Source: a virus. Taken from it: DNA of 34,551 nucleotides. The notes below the pieces were generated by a model. The model worked only from the letters and a program-made list of their open reading frames with translations, was not told the DNA's origin and searched no databases. The number at the start of each line of letters is the position of its first letter. Position 1 is the stretch's first letter. Where the stretch lies: IMG/VR virus record IMGVR_UViG_3300042445_000906, positions 1-34,551 of that record. One strand, given 5' to 3'. Of the stretch, positions 1-8,085 are shown in pieces. A program made the translations under genes and the position numbers.

Positions 1-127
1 AGTATTGTTTTATTTTCTTCGCTCATATTCTTACAAGTTCTACGTTGGTTAATCCTTTACGGTAATCGTTTATTCTGTTAATATAAAAGTAATTACTTAT
101 ACTGAATTCAGGCACATCTAAGTAAAC
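1..127. repeat. Terminal direct repeat, left copy (circular assembly overlap)
   Basis: Bases 1-127 are identical to bases 34425-34551. The repeat covers the first codons of the tape measure gene and the last codons of the 646-residue tail gene, so it lies inside coding sequence rather than at a gene boundary. A length of exactly 127 matches a common largest assembler k-mer, so the simplest reading is a circular or circularly permuted genome cut open at an arbitrary point, with a unit length of 34,424 bp. A true packaged terminal repeat cannot be fully excluded. Confidence 0.95.
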
Positions 128-1963
128 GGGTATACTAAAATCTAATTCGTTTACATCCTTTCCATTTAGTTTAATCGTTGCCGTTATTACCTTTGTACTT
201 TCTAATATCTCATTCAATACCTTGTAGTGATTTGGTATAATACTAGCAAACGTTTCGAATTTACAAAACGGAACGTTGGAAAGTACCTCTGTAGTGGTGG
301 TCGTGTCAGTGTAATTTATAACTCTATATTCAGTGTTTAAAGTTAGTAATCGATACTGTGGTTTCTTCCATTCTTTGTTAATATCCAGTCCTGTTACCTT
401 TGGAATATTTGCGCCTAAATATTTAAACTTTTGCTCGGTTGCTGGGTGTCCAATTTGTACAGCTGTTTTATCAATATCTAGGTTTAAATTTGAGATTGAA
501 AAATACGAATCACCATATTCCTTAGCAACCGTTTCAAACTCTTTAAACTTAAGATAATTCTTTTGAGCGTAGTTCCCAAATGTGTATTTAAGTGAACTAA
601 TCGAATTCACTTTATCACTCCAATTTTTAGCTATCGATTTATTTCTACGTAAATCATCAAAGTTGTTTATTTGAATTGTGCGTAAATAACTATTAGTCTG
701 CAATATAAGCCCTCTTAAATTAAGTATATCTTTAAGAACGTCCTTAACTTTCATTCTGAATATATCACTATACTTTATTGATTGATTAAGACCTATAAAT
801 TTAGATTCCGTGAACACAAATAAATCGTTTGTATTTACTTTCGCACCTATATTTAAAACGCTGTTTTTATTAGTATGCTGTTCAGTGTATACAGTTATTC
901 TTACATAGTATTTTCTAAGTGGGTTAAACGCAAAGTTTTCAGGAGTTTCAACATTAACTACAAATTCTTTTGAATAATTTAATTCTGTATTTTCATTTAT
1001 CAATTCAGATATTCCATGTACATTTCCTAAATCATCTTTTATGTAAGCCTTTATGGTTATATTCTTTTTTTGTTTATTTTGATACCATGCATAATTCCCT
1101 ACTGAATACCAATTTAAGACAACCGTACTAGCGAAACTTAATTTACCATATTTTAAAACTGATGGTTGAAAATAAGTATATGTAGTATATCCCATGTTAG
1201 CTTCAAAAGTATCTAATTTTGGATATACCGCAGTGTTAACAACAGAACTACCAACACCAACGTTGAAACTAGTTTTCCATAATCCATACGCTTTATTTGT
1301 AGCCGTTATAGTAGATGGAATTTCATACTCGAAATAGTCAGGAGTTAAAACCATATTTTCATGGTCATTAGTTGCGATATAAGAGCCTACAAAAGAAAAG
1401 TTAACATAGTCCTCAATCTTTTTAAATACGTCCTTTACACGTAAACAAGGTAGTAAATAATCACACTTTGCAACGTTATCCTTTGTAAAGAATGAATCTG
1501 AATCGCTACGCCAGTCAATCACTGGATAAATATAAGGCTTTGACCTATCATTACTAGCTATGATATTTGATTTATTCCATACAAATGAATCTGCGCCGTA
1601 TAATTCACCTATTGTTTTATCTCCTAATAATTCGGAAAGGTCAAAATTTCCACTAAGAATATTTATATTAAAGTAGTTTTCATCTACTGAATTAATTATT
1701 CCAGTGCCATTTGAAACTAATTCAATGCCGTTTTCTATATAGGTAGCCTTTAATTTTATATATGGTAAATCCGTTGAACTATTTACTAAATGAGACCAAT
1801 CCAAAGCTATCTTATTATGCTGTGTAATCGGTATTTTAATAGTGTTTGAAAACGAACTATTTCGGTTTTGTAACTCCCCTATATTATTTGCACAATAAGT
1901 AATACCAATAGGATTATTATCACTCAACTCAATCAACTTATCGTTAATATATAACTCCCTCAT
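23..1963 (-). CDS. Large tail protein, probable distal tail/baseplate component
   Basis: A 646-residue protein directly upstream of the tape measure across the circular junction. Its stop overlaps the tape-measure start as ATGA when the two ends are joined, and its own start overlaps the previous gene's stop by 4 bases. The N-terminus is a beta-rich region with the pattern NRNSSFSNTIKIP followed by a QHNKIAL segment, which I associate with tail or hub proteins of Bacteroidota phages. No enzymatic motif or membrane segment is visible. Its place between small tail genes and the tape measure suggests a structural tail-tip or hub role. The tail assignment rests on position and size; the exact role is inferred. 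Confidence 0.65.
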   Translation of the reverse strand: MRELYINDKLIELSDNNPIGITYCANNIGELQNRNSSFSNTIKIPITQHNKIALDWSHLVNSSTDLPYIKLKATYIENGIELVSNGTGIINSVDENYFNINILSGNFDLSELLGDKTIGELYGADSFVWNKSNIIASNDRSKPYIYPVIDWRSDSDSFFTKDNVAKCDYLLPCLRVKDVFKKIEDYVNFSFVGSYIATNDHENMVLTPDYFEYEIPSTITATNKAYGLWKTSFNVGVGSSVVNTAVYPKLDTFEANMGYTTYTYFQPSVLKYGKLSFASTVVLNWYSVGNYAWYQNKQKKNITIKAYIKDDLGNVHGISELINENTELNYSKEFVVNVETPENFAFNPLRKYYVRITVYTEQHTNKNSVLNIGAKVNTNDLFVFTESKFIGLNQSIKYSDIFRMKVKDVLKDILNLRGLILQTNSYLRTIQINNFDDLRRNKSIAKNWSDKVNSISSLKYTFGNYAQKNYLKFKEFETVAKEYGDSYFSISNLNLDIDKTAVQIGHPATEQKFKYLGANIPKVTGLDINKEWKKPQYRLLTLNTEYRVINYTDTTTTTEVLSNVPFCKFETFASIIPNHYKVLNEILESTKVITATIKLNGKDVNELDFSIPVYLDVPEFSISNYFYINRINDYRKGLTNVELVRI

Positions 1964-2421
1964 TGTGATTGAATGTTTATATTAGGCATTTCTAATTGTA
2001 TTTCTATAATGCTTTTTATTTGGTCGGTTTGGTATAGTCTAAACGAACCTTTTACAACATGGATATTTAACCATTTAGGTGATTCAGCTACCCATGTTTC
2101 AGGGTTTACTAACATTTCTACACATGGTGAATAAAGCATGGTTTTGATTCCCTCTATATCCTCTATGTCAACTAGTGCATTTACTATCAAAATATTGTTA
2201 GCTTGTGCCGTAATGTCAAATACGTTCCCGGTAGCTGTTTCGAGTTCAGTGTTTGTTTTTACAAAAACGCCTGAATCTGCGGTGTCTATTTGTTTAACCT
2301 GAATTCTATGGAATAGCCAATGTTCACGACCTCCCAAAGTGTTTATCCATGATACGAAAACTGGATTATCCTTGCATCCACTTTCTACCTTAATTGTCTT
2401 TATTTCTGTTACTATCGGCAT
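1960..2421 (-). CDS. Putative minor tail protein
   Basis: A 153-residue protein in the tail block, joined to its upstream neighbour by a one-base TAATG stop/start overlap and to the downstream gene by ATGA, so it is translated as part of one operon. It contains a conserved-looking segment, SWINTLGGREHWLFHRIQ, around residues 24-41, and ends with a short beta-rich region. I do not recognise a named family. A structural role is inferred only from its position among tail genes and its lack of catalytic motifs. Confidence 0.55.
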   Translation of the reverse strand: MPIVTEIKTIKVESGCKDNPVFVSWINTLGGREHWLFHRIQVKQIDTADSGVFVKTNTELETATGNVFDITAQANNILIVNALVDIEDIEGIKTMLYSPCVEMLVNPETWVAESPKWLNIHVVKGSFRLYQTDQIKSIIEIQLEMPNINIQSQ

Positions 2422-3524
2422 TATTCGTAAAGATATGAATCCCTAACAAAAGGGTAGTATATTGGTGTAAAAGTATCAAACGCTCCAAAAACTTCTTGTG
2501 AATAATCTTCTCTCCATTGTACGGGGTTTTTAGTTGTTACATAAACAGAAGTTTCTAACCATAAATCAACGCTTTTTACGGCACTTGTATACGATTGTTT
2601 CAACATTAATCTATTCACAAAACCGCGTTCGGTCATGTTTATTAAATCTGTAGTACTAGCAATCTGCGTTCCGTTTATGTTCTTTGTTATTTCGCGTCTT
2701 GAAACCTCTTTATTCTCTAATTGGTCCGAATAAATAAAGCTTATAGAAAATGGATAGCCTACAAAATAAGTAGGTTTATCAAATACGCTTAAAAATTTAG
2801 CTTTATCCGTTCTTGTTTCATCTATTGTAGGGTTAAAATCCCCCATATTTGCGCTGTAAATATCTTTAATTTGCTTAGTTGAGTTTGACCAATAGAAAAC
2901 ATTATTAGAATTTAATGAAGTAAACGGCACATTTGTAGTAACTCCATCAAATATTTCGCGCCAAATAATATTAAATTGACCACCGTCACCAGCTTGCAAT
3001 TTATTAATCACATTATATGCAAATTTATTCTGAAATACCGCCTGAGTTTGTAGCCATTCGTGAACGTTAACCTTTACTACACCCGTTTCATTTGACGAAC
3101 ACTTTGTAAAGCCTATCGATTTAAACGTATTTGAAGCGTCTACGCTGTATATCTCAATTTCTGCATAGTAACTATTGTATGATTCTATTAAAACAAGTAC
3201 ACCGCCGTTTAATTGAGTATTTGAAATCTTTTCAACTACTAACATGTTAGATTCAATCGTTATAACCTTGGTAGTGTATTTCGTGTTATTTACAATATAA
3301 TTAATATTCTGACCCTCTTTTAAAGCCGTTGGAACCTTACCGATAAAATACAAGTTAGTACAAGGCTTTGAAGTTCCAAAACCAAATTCATAGGATGGAA
3401 TAGCTTTTGAAATCTTAACATCTTGACGTTGGAATTCAAACGTAATAGGATGATGAACGGCATTCCATTTACTGGTTTTCGCCTTAACCTTAACCTGTGG
3501 TAATTTTGTTAGTACTAATCCCAT
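2421..3524 (-). CDS. Putative tail structural protein
   Basis: A 367-residue, mostly beta-strand-like protein with no signal peptide, membrane segment or catalytic motif. Its start overlaps the end of the upstream neck-type gene by 35 bases, and its stop is shared with the next gene as TAATG. This tight packing places it in the tail operon between neck-like genes and the large tail protein. Proteins of this size and place in Bacteroidota phages are usually uncharacterised virion components. Role inferred from context. Confidence 0.55.
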   Translation of the reverse strand: MGLVLTKLPQVKVKAKTSKWNAVHHPITFEFQRQDVKISKAIPSYEFGFGTSKPCTNLYFIGKVPTALKEGQNINYIVNNTKYTTKVITIESNMLVVEKISNTQLNGGVLVLIESYNSYYAEIEIYSVDASNTFKSIGFTKCSSNETGVVKVNVHEWLQTQAVFQNKFAYNVINKLQAGDGGQFNIIWREIFDGVTTNVPFTSLNSNNVFYWSNSTKQIKDIYSANMGDFNPTIDETRTDKAKFLSVFDKPTYFVGYPFSISFIYSDQLENKEVSRREITKNINGTQIASTTDLINMTERGFVNRLMLKQSYTSAVKSVDLWLETSVYVTTKNPVQWREDYSQEVFGAFDTFTPIYYPFVRDSYLYE

Positions 3525-3981
3525 TCGTTACTATGTTGTAAGTTGATACGTAATATTGGTTCGCTAGTAAATTTAGCAAATTATTTATTCTTTGAGATGT
3601 CAAAATGCTATCAAAAATATTATTTCCACCACCACGCTGCCAAAGCAAGGTTCCGTTAACGTGAATTGATTTAGAAATAGCCCAACTCAACTGGTCTTTT
3701 GTAGGTATAACTCCATTCGCTTTTGCCCTTGGTGAAATTCCTTTCTCATCAATCCACTTTCTAATAATTTGCTGAAGTGTTGGACTTCCTTTTCTTGCAT
3801 TTTGTGACGTTGGTTTACGTCCATCGATTAAAACTCTTATGAATGGACTTGCTGAAATAGTTAACGTATCTTCGGTATATTCCGATTCAATAGAACTAGC
3901 GAACCTTCCACTAACTTTTTGAAGTTCTGGTATAATCGTATCGGTAAATTGCTTAAATATTTCTTGATTATTCACAAACAC
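3490..3981 (-). CDS. Putative neck / HK97 gp10-like head-tail joining protein
   Basis: A 163-residue protein. The N-terminal half (residues about 8-50) looks helical, followed by an RKGSPTLQQIIRKWIDEKG segment near 83-101 and a LLWQRGGGNNIFDS segment near 112-125. That layout recalls small phage neck proteins that appear with DUF3168-type tail terminators. It overlaps its neighbours by 14 bases upstream and 35 bases downstream. The following gene pair (147 and 220 residues) sits in the order expected of neck and tail completion genes. The family call is weak and rests largely on neighbourhood. Confidence 0.45.
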   Translation of the reverse strand: MFVNNQEIFKQFTDTIIPELQKVSGRFASSIESEYTEDTLTISASPFIRVLIDGRKPTSQNARKGSPTLQQIIRKWIDEKGISPRAKANGVIPTKDQLSWAISKSIHVNGTLLWQRGGGNNIFDSILTSQRINNLLNLLANQYYVSTYNIVTNGISTNKITTG

Positions 3982-4411
3982 TATCTTCGTTAATCATTCG
4001 TAAGTTAAATGGCATCATAATACCACTCATATTGGTGTCAAATAAGTTTTGAACTTGTACACATTCACCTACTGTAAATTCAGTCACGTAATCCGTTTTA
4101 TTATCTAGTAATATTTGAAATTCACGTTGAGCATTTTCCGCTAATAAATACACACTTTCTTTTTGACTTGCTGAATCATCTAACTCCGATTTAAACAAGA
4201 ACAAAGCCGTACAAATATAGTTACGTTGATAAGCTCCGGTTGAGGTTACAACTGGCTTGTACTTCATAGGCATATCTAGGTAAACACATGGAAGTAACTG
4301 TTCATCTGCCATCATGTTTTGGAATTCAGATTCAGCATGTAAAAACGTGTACGTCTTACTATTTGAATTCATTACAGCTACAACATCAGCTATTAATTGT
4401 CTTATTGTCAT
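3968..4411 (-). CDS. Putative tail terminator / tail completion protein
   Basis: A 147-residue protein with a helix at the N-terminus (MTIRQLIADVVAVMN), then alternating beta and helical segments with YLLAENAQREFQILL near residues 90-104. This arrangement resembles small tail-completion proteins that cap the tail tube. It begins in an ATGA overlap with the 220-residue gene and its end overlaps the neck-type gene by 14 bases. The fold is guessed from pattern and position. An alternative is another head-tail connector. Confidence 0.4.
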   Translation of the reverse strand: MTIRQLIADVVAVMNSNSKTYTFLHAESEFQNMMADEQLLPCVYLDMPMKYKPVVTSTGAYQRNYICTALFLFKSELDDSASQKESVYLLAENAQREFQILLDNKTDYVTEFTVGECVQVQNLFDTNMSGIMMPFNLRMINEDSVCE

Positions 4412-5070
4412 TTTTCTTTTATTATTTCAGAGTAGTTTTTCTCAAATTTACTACTTATATTCATTCTAAACAGTATCAAAAATACTAAATTATAAGGTAA
4501 TAACTCAACTTCTCTATGTGTATAGTTATAATCTCTCGCAATTAAGTCAATCGTATTGAAATCTCCTAGTTGATTAAACATATCTATACCTGCCCGTTTC
4601 TGTTCTTCCGTAGTTTTTGATTCAAGTGCATTATTGTCACGTTCAACTATTGCGTTTATACTTTCTAATAGGTACAAATAAGCGCCGTAAACATCCTCAA
4701 TGTTATCTTGTAATATGATTTGCTCATCTATATCGCTATACACGCTTAAAACCTTTGTAGGACTATCTAAATTTGTAAATGCTTGTATCTTCTTTTCAAA
4801 TGTGCATTCACCAATATCACTAGGTAATTGAATGCCTTTGTAAAAATCTAGTTTTTCTAGTGTTTCAAATGGGTTTTCTTGTAAAAATTCTAAATAAGGA
4901 ACTATACCATTTAAATCTATAAATACTTGTTCGTCTACAGTTAAGCCCGTTAAACGTTCGATTACTTCACTTTCTGAAGCGTCTTTGAAGAAATCTATAT
5001 CACTGCATTTAATATCCCTCCATGACGTTGGTATAGTGAAATCTTTTAGTTTAGTTTTAAATCGTATCAT
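4408..5070 (-). CDS. Conserved late protein following the large terminase (possible tail assembly or connector protein)
   Basis: A 220-residue acidic, largely helical protein that starts in an ATGA overlap with the terminase large subunit gene and ends in an ATGA overlap with the next gene. No catalytic motif or membrane segment is visible. The N-terminal segment FTIPTSWRDIKCSDIDFF, followed by acidic helices, resembles proteins sitting before tape measures in Bacteroidota phages, which may be tail assembly chaperones. Here it is about 4.4 kb upstream of the tape measure. I see no obvious -1 frameshift partner. Function not established. Confidence 0.45.
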   Translation of the reverse strand: MIRFKTKLKDFTIPTSWRDIKCSDIDFFKDASESEVIERLTGLTVDEQVFIDLNGIVPYLEFLQENPFETLEKLDFYKGIQLPSDIGECTFEKKIQAFTNLDSPTKVLSVYSDIDEQIILQDNIEDVYGAYLYLLESINAIVERDNNALESKTTEEQKRAGIDMFNQLGDFNTIDLIARDYNYTHREVELLPYNLVFLILFRMNISSKFEKNYSEIIKEK

Positions 5071-6377
5071 TCTCTTATTAGTCTACTACGTGGCGCTTTT
5101 GCTTTTGGTTTTAACTCGAAATAATACCGCATCATAATACTATCCCAGTGGTCAGGTGAACGTCCTATATTTGCCTTGATTATATCCTTTGAAACTATGC
5201 CTAATCTAGTGTCTTTGTCAATCTCTTTTTGTTTGACTTGTTCCATTTCTTCGCTTACTAAATCTCGAATGGTCCCGTTAGGATTCAATTCGCCACATTC
5301 TCTATTTTGTATTTTTTTAGCCATTAAAATAGAACATTGACTTTTTAGATTCTCGTAGTTCTCACCATTCAAAGCGCGACTATTATTTACAAAGCCCTCA
5401 CATTTCAGCATGTCAACTAAACCACCACCAACTCCATCTTCATCTGCTACAGTATAACTATTCGATATTGAATATTTAGCTTGTAATCTTCTTGCTTCAT
5501 CCTTTGCCTCTGTAATAGTGTTCTTGTCAAAGGTAACAACATCGATACAAACCCATTCATTCCACACTCTAAACACTGTACTATCCTTACCTTTCCTAGC
5601 AACGTCAATGGTCAAATAATGCTTACCATTTGATTTTAAATGTACCGGATTGAAGTAGTCTATAATAGCATTCATTTCAATTAATGTACTAGGGTCATCG
5701 TCGTATTCCCAGTTTCCATAATATAAGCGTTCTTTTGAATTATTATCTAATTGCAATAGTGATTTTAAGTAACTAGGGTGTAAATGTGGGTTGTCTTGAG
5801 GTAGTGCTTGTATAAATTTTCGGTATGGTTTAATAGTTCCGTTCTTCGATGGTTGGTAGAATTCTTTGTAAGTCCAATTTTTAGCAGGGTTAAGAGTACC
5901 TAACATCTTTGGAAGTAGATTATACTCGTTTAGTTTATATCTAATCCTAGACTTTACTATTTGCCATGCTTTATACACTAACTGGTTGCACTCATCTATA
6001 AAAGCCCCAGTTATTTCTAGTGAACCTAGACTATCATAATTCGGGTCACTAGGATATAAGAATAAATCCTTTAATATTATTTCACTTCCGTTTGACCAGT
6101 AGATAACATTTGATTGGGCATTATAATTAAACTCACCCCCTATGTCTAATCTACCGGCTAATTCAAAGAATGTGTTTAAAGTCGTTTCTTTTAATGTTTT
6201 AAGTTTTGACCTACCCATTAACCATCTAGTCCCTGGATAATTTTGACACATTGAAATTAACCATAAACATCCAAACGCTGACTTACCACCTCCTGCTGCC
6301 CCACCGTATAGCACCTCTTCGGTAGTTATGTCATTTAAATAGTAAGTAGCGTGCTCCTGTTTAATTAGTAGTTTCAT
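5067..6377 (-). CDS. terL: Terminase large subunit
   Basis: A 436-residue DNA-packaging motor protein that pumps phage DNA into the procapsid and cuts it. Walker A is visible as GGAAGGGKS (residues 25-33) and Walker B as FIDE (126-129). The C-terminal RNase H-like nuclease has acidic residues at D258 in YLTIDVA, D312 in VADEDG and D409/D412 in SPDHWD. Length is normal for the family. The start overlaps the small-subunit gene by 17 bases, the usual terminase pair. The next gene starts in an ATGA overlap with its stop. Confidence 0.95.
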   Translation of the reverse strand: MKLLIKQEHATYYLNDITTEEVLYGGAAGGGKSAFGCLWLISMCQNYPGTRWLMGRSKLKTLKETTLNTFFELAGRLDIGGEFNYNAQSNVIYWSNGSEIILKDLFLYPSDPNYDSLGSLEITGAFIDECNQLVYKAWQIVKSRIRYKLNEYNLLPKMLGTLNPAKNWTYKEFYQPSKNGTIKPYRKFIQALPQDNPHLHPSYLKSLLQLDNNSKERLYYGNWEYDDDPSTLIEMNAIIDYFNPVHLKSNGKHYLTIDVARKGKDSTVFRVWNEWVCIDVVTFDKNTITEAKDEARRLQAKYSISNSYTVADEDGVGGGLVDMLKCEGFVNNSRALNGENYENLKSQCSILMAKKIQNRECGELNPNGTIRDLVSEEMEQVKQKEIDKDTRLGIVSKDIIKANIGRSPDHWDSIMMRYYFELKPKAKAPRSRLIRE

Positions 6378-6645
6378 TCGGATTTATTCCACTTCCTAAA
6401 TTTATAACATTCTGTATTTTTTCACCCATAGAAGTAATATCGGTTTGTTGTTTTGGTTTACCATACATATATTCAAAGAACATTTTAATAGCCCAATCCT
6501 TACCTAATTCGATTGCTTCTGATAATTTCATTAAGGCAGTTTCTTCAAATGGGGATAGTTTCTCTATTAGCTTTTGTTCTTCAGCTTTAGATGGTCTACC
6601 TCCATTATTCCCTAATACTCCTTTATTATTCTTTCTAGCATCCAT
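6361..6645 (-). CDS. terS: Terminase small subunit
   Basis: A 94-residue protein immediately upstream of the large terminase, overlapping it by 17 bases. The N-terminus carries NNGGRPSKAEE (residues about 13-23), a segment common in small terminases of Bacteroidota phages, followed by a helical middle and a GKPKQQTDI segment at about 61-69. This subunit would recognise the packaging site and recruit the motor. It is the first late gene after a 75-base intergenic stretch with a hairpin and a palindrome, so it may head the late operon. The call rests on size, sequence feel and position. Confidence 0.8.
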   Translation of the reverse strand: MDARKNNKGVLGNNGGRPSKAEEQKLIEKLSPFEETALMKLSEAIELGKDWAIKMFFEYMYGKPKQQTDITSMGEKIQNVINLGSGINPNETTN

Positions 6646-6660
6646 AAAATCAGTTTAAAT

Positions 6661-6670
6661 CAGTTAACTG
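6661..6670. promoter_or_regulatory. Palindrome in late-operon leader, possible operator
   Basis: CAGTTAACTG is a perfect 10-base palindrome, extended by AAAT and AATTT flanks with a one-base offset. It lies 16 bases upstream of the small terminase start on the minus strand. A near-consensus -7 element (TATATTTA on the minus strand, plus-strand 6677-6684) sits just upstream of it, one base off TAnnTTTG and with no clear -33 partner. A late-gene promoter/operator is possible but unproven. Confidence 0.35.
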
Positions 6671-6691
6671 AATTTGTAAATATACAACAAT

Positions 6692-6715
6692 CCCCCGAAT
6701 AATAATAGACGGGGG
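6692..6715 (-). terminator. Hairpin at the early/late junction
   Basis: CCCCCG (6692-6697) and CGGGGG (6710-6715) form a 6-bp GC-only stem with a 12-base loop, a few bases after the stop of the 67-residue gene on the minus strand. The following minus-strand sequence is U-rich but interrupted (GATTGTTGTATATTT), so termination may be partial. Such a site could separate early from late transcription while allowing read-through. Confidence 0.6.
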
Positions 6716-6720
6716 TTATG

Positions 6721-6924
6721 TTACTTTAATTTTTCATTAATCAATATTTCGCGCTCATCATCGGTTAGAACATCGTTTGTTTTGTATGGAAATAGCCTAT
6801 TTAATAGCTCTTTTCTTTCATCACATCCACAATCATCACCTAGAATAAGTTTAGCTACCTTATCGATTTTTGTAGCCTTAAAAACGTTTTCTATTGTATC
6901 ACCTAAACCTTTGTAATTTTCCAT
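6721..6924 (-). CDS. Small conserved phage protein with a CGC-ERKE motif, function unknown
   Basis: A 67-residue protein with the segment DDCGCDERKELLNRLFPY (about residues 30-47). I associate this CxC followed by RKxxLNxLFPY pattern with small proteins near terminases of Bacteroidota phages. The two cysteines could bind a metal or form a disulfide, but nothing proves it. It is the last gene before the early/late hairpin and overlaps the upstream OB-fold gene by 22 bases. Confidence 0.6.
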   Translation of the reverse strand: MENYKGLGDTIENVFKATKIDKVAKLILGDDCGCDERKELLNRLFPYKTNDVLTDDEREILINEKLK

Positions 6925-7178
6925 GCTTGTAAGGTGTTATAAAAAAAGCCCTCTTCTTTTTTGCTTTCGTTATCTTTTAGGTTGTATTCTAACTCAACAA
7001 CATCCCCTACTTGGTTATATTTTAAAACGTTATCTACTTTGGTATCGCCAAATACCTCAAAGTATCCGGATTGTGGGTACTCACCCTCATTTTCTTTTAC
7101 TCTAACGTACAACTTTTTGTATTGTCCCACTTCGATAACTTCGCTCATGTTTGTTATCACTCCTTTAATCTTACTCAT
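6903..7178 (-). CDS. DUF3127-like OB-fold protein, possible ssDNA-binding
   Basis: A 91-residue protein with the strand pattern of the DUF3127 family: an opening KIKGVITNM strand, a middle YFEVFGD strand pair near residues 39-45, a GDVVELEYNL strand near 58-67, and a closing YNTLQAWKITKV. DUF3127 proteins are small Bacteroidota OB-folds proposed to bind single-stranded DNA. It sits in the recombination/metabolism block, overlapping the next gene by 22 bases and the previous by 4. A role in handling ssDNA during phage replication is inferred. Confidence 0.65.
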   Translation of the reverse strand: MSKIKGVITNMSEVIEVGQYKKLYVRVKENEGEYPQSGYFEVFGDTKVDNVLKYNQVGDVVELEYNLKDNESKKEEGFFYNTLQAWKITKV

Positions 7179-7366
7179 AAATCTATTTTAAATTGATTGC
7201 TAATATACGGCTTTTTGTTTGGTTTTTTAACTTTTACTTTTAAATCTAATTCATCCGTTTGTGCATTGTAAACGTATTCCTTTCCATTAATTATACAACT
7301 ACCATAGTATTTAACTATTGATAATTGTGTGTATGATATGTTACTAATCTTTAATGAATGTTCCAT
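7175..7366 (-). CDS. Hypothetical small protein
   Basis: A 63-residue protein with a beta-rich N-terminus (SIVKYYGSCIINGKEYVYNA) and a basic C-terminus (KVKVKKPNKKPY). No family recognised. Its start lies 23 bases inside the MazG-like gene and no later methionine exists, so the overlap is accepted. Its stop overlaps the OB-fold gene by 4 bases. Confidence 0.55.
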   Translation of the reverse strand: MEHSLKISNISYTQLSIVKYYGSCIINGKEYVYNAQTDELDLKVKVKKPNKKPYISNQFKIDL

Positions 7367-7628
7367 TGATTGTTTTTCCGGTTCGGTTCTTAATTACTTG
7401 GTATGCGCTTTCCTCACATTCATCAATATCAAACCCTAATTGTTCGGCTAGGATTCTAATAACTATCCTAATATCCCCCAAAGCATCTTTTTGTTCTTCT
7501 TTGTTTGCTTTAAGTATTGCATTTGCCAATTCGCCAACTTCTTCGGATAGTTTAATAAATTGTTTCGGTGCGTTTTCCGGTTTTAATAACCCTTTTGGTC
7601 GCGCCCATTCTAACACTTTTTCTTTCAT
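7344..7628 (-). CDS. MazG-like nucleotide pyrophosphohydrolase
   Basis: A 94-residue all-helical protein of MazG type. The metal-binding EEVGE stands at residues 29-33, followed by KDALGDIRIVIRIL (47-60), which supplies the second acidic pair (D48, D52) in the form seen in short phage MazG-like enzymes. The family hydrolyses nucleoside triphosphates to monophosphates; in phages it is proposed to adjust nucleotide or alarmone pools. The start overlaps the RlpA-like gene's stop by 4 bases. Family call is good, substrate unknown. Confidence 0.8.
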   Translation of the reverse strand: MKEKVLEWARPKGLLKPENAPKQFIKLSEEVGELANAILKANKEEQKDALGDIRIVIRILAEQLGFDIDECEESAYQVIKNRTGKTINGTFIKD

Positions 7629-7963
7629 ACTTTTTTTACTTTTATTTCTATTCTACCTAGTTTTAAATTTGCAATTCTTTTAAATGCGCCCTCACTTAAA
7701 TCTATATTTTTATCCTTAAATGCGCCGGTATCATTTACTCTAACTATTACGGATTTTCCGTTTTCAATATTTGTAATTTTTAGCTTTGTTCCTAGCTTAA
7801 AATGATTGGATGCACATGTAAGTTTATCCTTATCAAATACCTCACCGGATTTAGTATAGTTTCCATGAAAGGCACTTCCGTACCATGTACAAGTAAAAGA
7901 TGATAGGCAATAGAAACACATGGCTAATTGCAATCCTCGTTTAATAAATTTAACATTTTGCAT
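7625..7963 (-). CDS. RlpA-like double-psi beta-barrel protein with signal peptide
   Basis: A 112-residue protein. Residues 1-25 form a Sec-type signal (basic KFIKRG then a hydrophobic core), with no convincing lipobox. Residues 26-110 match the RlpA-like barrel: TWYGSAFHG, TKSGEVFD (E41), ASNHFKLGT (H54) and VRVNDTGAF (D78), then a closing IDLSEGAF. E41 and D78 correspond to residues essential for lytic transglycosylase activity in bacterial RlpA. The predicted protein is exported and may cut peptidoglycan. It is not in the lysis cassette but among early genes. An alternative start at residue 15 would lose the basic signal end and is less likely. Confidence 0.8.
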   Translation of the reverse strand: MQNVKFIKRGLQLAMCFYCLSSFTCTWYGSAFHGNYTKSGEVFDKDKLTCASNHFKLGTKLKITNIENGKSVIVRVNDTGAFKDKNIDLSEGAFKRIANLKLGRIEIKVKKV

Positions 7964-8085
7964 TTTGTTCTTTTTTCGTTTATAACCCCTTTTCTATTTT
8001 CTCTAAAATTCCATCGAATCGAAAACAATTCTTTACACGTTATTTTTTTATGTAAAGAAAATCGTAAAATCTTTTCACGTTTCAT
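7924..8085 (-). CDS. Possible very basic 53-residue protein
   Basis: A short open frame starting MKREKILRFSLHKK and ending at a TAG inside the RlpA-like signal region (40-base overlap). Its ATG forms an ATGA overlap with the stop of the 83-residue gene upstream, which supports translation. About a third of its residues are Lys or Arg, suggesting nucleic-acid or membrane contact. It otherwise fills a 118-base gap that would hold no gene. The long downstream overlap keeps confidence modest. Confidence 0.4.
   Translation of the reverse strand: MKREKILRFSLHKKITCKELFSIRWNFRENRKGVINEKRTKCKMLNLLNEDCN

Noticed and set aside
1-127. Terminal repeat considered as a true packaged direct terminal repeat
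   Set aside because: It is within genes and exactly 127 bases, a common assembler overlap; read-end data would be needed to support a biological repeat.
4408-4411. Programmed frameshift joining the 220- and 147-residue genes as a tail chaperone pair
   Set aside because: The junction is a simple ATGA stop/start overlap; I saw no slippery heptamer and the two products do not resemble a G/GT pair.
7354-7683. Plus-strand frame of 109 codons opposite the MazG-like gene
   Set aside because: Its hydrophobic, Ser/Phe-rich composition is the mirror of the coding strand; the MazG motifs on the minus strand settle the question.
8031-8057. Inverted repeat CTTTACA ... TGTAAAG considered as a terminator
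   Set aside because: Only 7 mostly A-T pairs, a 13-base loop and no T-run after it on the minus strand.
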